5,981 bases of DNA from an uncultured Chromatiaceae bacterium (GTDB taxonomy: Bacteria; Pseudomonadota; Gammaproteobacteria; Enterobacterales; Alteromonadaceae), in contig CAMLNG010000245.1 of the NCBI GenBank assembly GCA_946481195.1, forward strand, positions 1-5,981, read 5' to 3'. Numbering within the stretch: the first letter of the stretch is position 1; every line of letters starts with the position of its first letter. The notes beneath the pieces were generated by a model that was given only the letters and a program-made list of their open reading frames with translations, was not told the DNA's origin and did no database searches. Positions 1 through 5,981 of this stretch are shown here, one piece after another. Made by a program: the position numbers and the translations under genes.

Positions 1-888
1 CTCGTCGGCGGCATAATGTGGTTCGGGCTCACTGGCATCCAGCTCATGTTTGGCATGGCTGATATACTGGCCGAAATAGCTTGCCAGCAGGGATCTGTTA
101 TTCACCAGATCGGATAATAACTGCTGCACCTGATCCAAATCGGCGTCGCTGATGCGGCCAATATCGCTGACCGGTAGGCGATGCGGGTCGGTATAACGGG
201 CACCGCTTTGGTCCTGTTCAATCAGGAAATCAGCCAGACCAGTCAGTAAATCTTTTTGTGCCGGCGCGCGAAAACCAACCGAATAACTCAGACTGGCGTC
301 GACCGAAATACCGTCATGCGGGCAGCCCGGCGGAATATACAGAATGTCGCCTGGTTCTGTGATCACGTCGATACAGTCGACAAAAGGTGTCACCTGCAGT
401 AAGCGCGGATGCGGGCATATCGATTTCAGGCTGGCGTCTGGCATGCCAACCCGCCAGTGTCTTTTGCCCATGCCCTGAATGATAAAGACGTCATACTGGT
501 CTAAGTGCGGGCCTACACCGCCACCCGGCGTTGAATAGCTGACCATCAAATCATCAATCCGCCAGTTCGGAATAAAACGAAATGGCTCAATCAGCTGTGC
601 CGCTTCCGGGTGCCAGTGATCAACTGCCTGGACCAACAAGGTCCAGCCTTGTTCACCGAAAGCACTGTAATCTTCAAAAGGCCCGGTTTCTAGCTGCCAT
701 TGGCCGTCCGCTGTTTTGGCGACGACACGGGACTCGATGTCTTCTTCAGTAGCAAGACCAGCCAGTTCGTCTGGCGTCAGTGGATCGGTGAAATTAGCAA
801 AGCCGCCTTTGAGCAACACTGGTTTTTTTTGCCAGTACTCGGCCATAAACTCAGCCGCGCTTAATTGACCTAAATGCAGTGTGTACAT
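1..888 (-). CDS. roxA: RoxA/YcfD, ribosomal protein uL16 arginine 3-hydroxylase (5' part, cut by window edge)
   Basis: The first 296 codons are present. The E. coli protein has about 373 residues, so the C-terminal winged-helix part lies mostly outside the window. The protein belongs to the JmjC/cupin 2-oxoglutarate- and Fe(II)-dependent oxygenases; in E. coli it hydroxylates Arg81 of ribosomal protein uL16 in the cytoplasm. The iron-binding HxD pair is visible as H128 and D130 in GVGPHLDQYDVF, and the distal histidine is H191 in YIPPGCPHDG. R143 aligns with the E. coli 2-oxoglutarate-binding arginine. The long stretch WRIDDLMVSYSTPGGGVGPHLDQ is nearly the same as in E. coli (residues about 110-131). 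The ATG at 886-888 is supported by AAGGA (895-899 on the plus strand) six bases upstream and by alignment of MYTLHLGQLSAAEFMAEYW with the E. coli N-terminus. It lies directly after the purB terminator; no phoPQ intervenes. The catalytic set looks complete, so I expect an active enzyme. Confidence 0.95.
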   Translation of the reverse strand, partial: MYTLHLGQLSAAEFMAEYWQKKPVLLKGGFANFTDPLTPDELAGLATEEDIESRVVAKTADGQWQLETGPFEDYSAFGEQGWTLLVQAVDHWHPEAAQLIEPFRFIPNWRIDDLMVSYSTPGGGVGPHLDQYDVFIIQGMGKRHWRVGMPDASLKSICPHPRLLQVTPFVDCIDVITEPGDILYIPPGCPHDGISVDASLSYSVGFRAPAQKDLLTGLADFLIEQDQSGARYTDPHRLPVSDIGRISDADLDQVQQLLSDLVNNRSLLASYFGQYISHAKHELDASEPEPHYAADE

Positions 889-903
889 GAAAGTTCCTTA
901 TGC

Positions 904-928
904 AAAAGGGCGGTTAAACCGCCCTTTT
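904..928 (-). terminator. Rho-independent terminator after purB
   Basis: This is a perfect 11-bp inverted repeat (904-914 with 918-928) around a 3-base loop. It has a GC-rich core (GGGCGG/CCGCCC) flanked by an A-tract and a T-tract. It begins five bases after the purB stop codon, the expected place for the operon terminator. On the minus strand the U-tract is only four residues and pairs with the A-tract; on the plus strand the T run is six long (925-930), so the hairpin could also stop antisense transcription. The roxA ribosome binding site begins only four bases past it, so some read-through may supply roxA. Confidence 0.85.
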
Positions 929-932
929 TTGC

Positions 933-2939
<2,007 letters not shown>

Positions 2940-2940
<1 letters not shown>

Positions 2941-4040
2941 CACTGTAAAGCCTCATCAATGATGCCGCCGCCAAGGCAGATTTCATCTAAGTAAAATACC
3001 GCGGACTGCCCCGGCGTCACCGCTTTTTGCGGTTCATCAAACAGCACTTCCAGCCGATCAGCATCGAGGCGGCGCAATGTGCAAGGGATGTCCTGCTGGC
3101 GGTAACGGGTTTTGACGGTGCAGCGCAAAGTATCAAGCGGACCTTTGCGGTCAACCCAATGCAGTTGGGTCGCCGTCAGGCCTTTGGAGAGCAGACTAGG
3201 GTGGTCGTGTCCCTGAGCAACAATCAGCTGATTGTTGATTAAATCTTTGCTGACGACATACCAGGGCTCTTCGCCACCATCTTTAGTGCCGCCAATGCCA
3301 AGGCCTTTGCGCTGCCCCAGGGTGTGATACATCAGGCCTTCGTGGCGGCCGATTTTTTCACCATCGACTGTAATGATGTCACCAGGCTGGGCCGGCAGGT
3401 ATTTTTGCAGGAAATCTTTAAATTTGCGCTCGCCGATAAAGCAAATGCCGGTGGAATCTTTTTTATTGTGAGTGATAAGGCCTTGTTGTTCTGCGATGGC
3501 GCGTACAGCTGGTTTTTCCAGATGACCAACCGGGAACAGGGTCTGAGCAACATGCTGTTCACCAATGGTGTAGAGAAAATAACTCTGGTCTTTATTGGTA
3601 TCGAGGCCACGGAGTAACTGCCAGTGGCCGTCGACTTCACGGCGCTGCACATAATGGCCGGTGGCGATATAGTCAGCGCCCAGCGCTTCAGCGGCAAATT
3701 CAAGGAAAGCTTTAAATTTGATTTCCTTGTTGCACATAATGTCTGGGTTTGGCGTGCGGCCGGCTTTGTATTCTGCCAGGAAATACTCAAAGACATTGTC
3801 CCAGTATTCAGCAGCAAAATTGACTTTGTGCAGTTTGATACCCAGGGTGTCGCAGACTTGTTGCGCGTCTTTTAAATCTTCGGCTGCAGCGCAGTATTCA
3901 TCATTATCATCTTCTTCCCAGTTCCTCATAAACAGGCCTTCGACCTGATAACCCTGCTGGATTAACAAGTAGGCTGAGACTGAGGAATCAACGCCGCCGG
4001 ACATACCGACAATGACTTTTTTGCTGCTGTTTTCTGACAT
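2940..4040 (-). CDS. mnmA: tRNA-specific 2-thiouridylase MnmA
   Basis: The product has 366 residues (368 in E. coli). This cytoplasmic enzyme puts the sulfur of s2U on wobble uridine 34 of Lys, Glu and Gln tRNAs, using ATP and sulfur delivered through the Tus relay. The ATP-binding PP-loop motif SGGVDS is at residues 14-19. The two catalytic cysteines are C103 in [12 protein letters not shown] and C200 in [13 protein letters not shown], matching E. coli C102 and C199. GHYV (128-131), [13 protein letters not shown] (145-157) and the C-terminal [10 protein letters not shown] (311-320) are family blocks. The ATG at 4038-4040 is fixed by alignment of the N-terminus with E. coli. The ribosome binding site is weak: the only purine-rich match, CAGG, ends two bases from the ATG. 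Upstream is a strong extended -10 promoter, so this is the first gene of the mnmA-hflD-purB operon. Its TGA stop overlaps the hflD start. Confidence 0.98.
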
Positions 4041-4072
4041 AACCTGCGCTTTGTGGAAAAAATGAGGCGCGG

Positions 4073-4081
4073 ATTATAGCA
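4073..4081 (-). promoter_or_regulatory. Extended -10 sigma70 promoter for mnmA-hflD-purB
   Basis: On the minus strand the sequence is TGC followed by a perfect TATAAT. No good -35 element is visible at 16-18 bases, which fits an extended -10 promoter. The expected transcription start is near 4063-4066, giving a leader of about 23-26 bases before the mnmA ATG. The bases after the -10 are CCGCGCC, a GC-rich discriminator of the kind seen at stringently controlled promoters. Stringent control here is an inference. Confidence 0.75.
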
Positions 4082-4123
4082 CCATTTCATGGCCAACACA
4101 GCCTGCTGCACAGCATCCGAAGC

Positions 4124-4591
4124 TCAACACGGATCTGTCATTGGCTGTAACGCGCTCAGCGGCAAGCGAACGCCTTGCTGATAAGCCGCGATTGCTGCGC
4201 TGACCAACTTGCTGCGCACCGGTAGCTCCGACTGCGACAACTCTTCGGCACTCAGCCAGTGCAGGCCAAGAATATCCGGGTCCTGCGGCGCATAAAAAGC
4301 CGGTAGCATGGACGGTTCAAAAACAAAATTCACCCGGTAATAAAAGTGACCGTTGGCGGCGCGTAACTGCGAGATGCCAAGCCAGCCCGTCGGCGTTAAA
4401 TCCAGGCCAGTTTCTTCACGTAATTCCCGCTGCATGGCATCAATTAAATCTTCGCCGTGCTCAACATGACCGGCGGGTTGGTTCAGCACCAAAGCGCCGC
4501 TGTGTTTGTCACGTTCTTCCACCAATAAAAATCGATGTTGATAACAAACCACCGCGGCTACTGTCAGATGTAAAGATGAACGATCCGGCAC
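4124..4591 (-). CDS. nudJ: NudJ-type Nudix phosphatase
   Basis: The product has 155 residues (153 in E. coli NudJ/YmfB). The full Nudix box (Gx5Ex7REUxEExGU) spans residues 41-63: G41, E47, then R55-E56-L57-R58-E59-E60-T61-G62-L63. The glutamates bind the catalytic magnesium. NQPAGH just before the box and the DILGLHWLSAEEL block (106-118) match NudJ. The E. coli enzyme hydrolyses thiamine (hydroxymethylpyrimidine) pyrophosphate and nucleoside di- and triphosphates; the substrate here is inferred from family and position. The start is GTG at 4589-4591, supported by AGGAGG (4598-4603) six bases upstream; no in-frame ATG lies nearby. The TGA stop is 83 bases before mnmA, and that gap carries a promoter of its own, so mnmA does not depend on nudJ transcription. 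I see no terminator after nudJ, so read-through into mnmA is likely. Confidence 0.93.
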   Translation of the reverse strand: MPDRSSLHLTVAAVVCYQHRFLLVEERDKHSGALVLNQPAGHVEHGEDLIDAMQRELREETGLDLTPTGWLGISQLRAANGHFYYRVNFVFEPSMLPAFYAPQDPDILGLHWLSAEELSQSELPVRSKLVSAAIAAYQQGVRLPLSALQPMTDPC

Positions 4592-4597
4592 CGAATG

Positions 4598-4603
4598 CCT
4601 CCT
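4598..4603 (-). promoter_or_regulatory. Consensus ribosome binding site deciding the nudJ GTG start
   Basis: The minus strand reads AGGAGG, six bases before GTG at 4589-4591. It is the strongest Shine-Dalgarno match in the window. It decides the start, because this codon is not ATG and could otherwise be missed. Confidence 0.85.
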
Positions 4604-4617
4604 GTAGACTTTTATTT

Positions 4618-4646
4618 GTTATACGGATTCTGCACAGGTCAGTCCA
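4618..4646 (-). promoter_or_regulatory. Candidate sigma70 promoter for nudJ
   Basis: On the minus strand TGGACT (4641-4646, four of six matches to TTGACA) lies 17 bases before TATAAC (4618-4623, five of six matches to TATAAT). The predicted start near 4611 gives a leader of about 20 bases carrying the AGGAGG. The fit is good but rests on pattern alone. Confidence 0.5.
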
Positions 4647-4718
4647 GAAAAGGTTTTGCCGTGCGCTTGAAAAGCGTACACTGAGTCGCCATTGCCTGAA
4701 TTCTGCAGCAGGTGCTGT

Positions 4719-4768
4719 AGCAACATGGCGGTAACAGTGCAGGCACTTCTGCTGCGTGGCCTGTTGCT
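4719..4768. repeat. Nested inverted repeat upstream of icd
   Basis: The outer arms AGCAACA-T-GGC (4719-4729) and GCCTGTTGCT (4759-4768) form 10 pairs with one bulged T. Inside lies a second dyad, AGTGC-AG-GCACT (4736-4747). Neither arm is followed by a T run, so this is not an intrinsic terminator. It could be an operator or a structured leader if icd transcription starts upstream of it; the sequence alone does not decide. Confidence 0.5.
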
Positions 4769-4776
4769 GATACACT

Positions 4777-4807
4777 GTGACTGATGTTTCGGACCCATTT
4801 TTATAGT
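4777..4807 (+). promoter_or_regulatory. Weak candidate promoter for icd
   Basis: TATAGT (4802-4807) matches five of six bases of the -10 consensus. The best -35 is GTGACT (4777-4782), four of six matches but at a long 19-base spacing. An alternative is TGATACACT (4768-4776 area), an extended -10 with a poorer hexamer. I offer this as the best visible choice only. Confidence 0.3.
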
Positions 4808-4879
4808 TACCGGTGTTTCGCTGCGACGTACCGCTGGATGTGCGTTGTGGTTGGGATGACGGTGCTTGTCGAAAGCTAG

Positions 4880-5981
<1,102 letters not shown>

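Noticed and set aside
3332..3817. A 161-codon minus-strand frame inside mnmA
   Set aside because: It is an out-of-frame shadow of mnmA, whose protein matches its family over the full length.
4661..4679. An 8-bp hairpin with GAA loop as a terminator
   Set aside because: No T run follows on either strand and no gene ends nearby; at most it is a minor structural element.
4509..4775. An 88-codon minus-strand frame overlapping the start of nudJ
   Set aside because: It shares DNA with nudJ in another frame, has a low-complexity mixed composition, and recalls no family; nudJ has the Nudix box and a consensus ribosome binding site.
4784..4879. A 31-codon plus-strand reading frame (starting MFRTHFYSYR) just before icd, a possible leader peptide
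   Set aside because: It has no Shine-Dalgarno sequence, no run of regulatory codons, no known homolog that I recognise, and its length is expected by chance.

Overview
The window looks like ordinary chromosomal core of a gammaproteobacterium, probably an Alteromonadales/Chromatiaceae-type organism (the Rheinheimera or Shewanella neighbourhood). This rests on gene order and protein similarity recalled from memory, not on a search. Base composition is close to balanced by eye. I see no insertion sequence, phage gene, CRISPR array, tRNA or rRNA, and every coding region looks intact apart from two genes cut by the window edges.

Layout from left to right. On the minus strand are: the 5' part of roxA (1-888, runs off the left edge), a hairpin terminator (904-928), purB (933-2303), hflD (2314-2940, with a GTG alternative at 2943), mnmA (2940-4040) and nudJ (4124-4591). 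A 300-base noncoding divide (4592-4891) follows. On the plus strand is the 5' half of icd (4892-5981, runs off the right edge), which encodes the large monomeric type of NADP-dependent isocitrate dehydrogenase. Reading along the minus strand the order is nudJ > mnmA > hflD > purB > roxA, the conserved neighbourhood known from E. coli. Three things differ from E. coli: phoPQ is absent between purB and roxA, rluE is absent between nudJ and icd, and icd belongs to the unrelated-length monomeric family.

Transcription as the sequence suggests it. mnmA, hflD and purB form one tight operon, with a TGATG stop/start overlap and a 10-base gap. It starts at a strong extended -10 promoter (TGCTATAAT, 4073-4081) in the nudJ-mnmA gap and ends at a perfect 11-bp hairpin just after purB. 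roxA begins 16 bases after that hairpin and has a good ribosome binding site, so its expression probably depends on read-through or on an upstream promoter I could not identify. nudJ has its own plausible promoter and starts at GTG behind a consensus AGGAGG. icd is divergent from nudJ and has a leader region containing nested inverted repeats.

Functionally the cluster mixes translation-related modification (MnmA thiolates tRNA wobble uridine; RoxA hydroxylates ribosomal protein uL16), nucleotide metabolism (PurB, NudJ) and central carbon metabolism (Icd). I found no convincing new biological system. The points most worth a second look are the regulatory signals between genes and the differences in gene content from the E. 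coli order.
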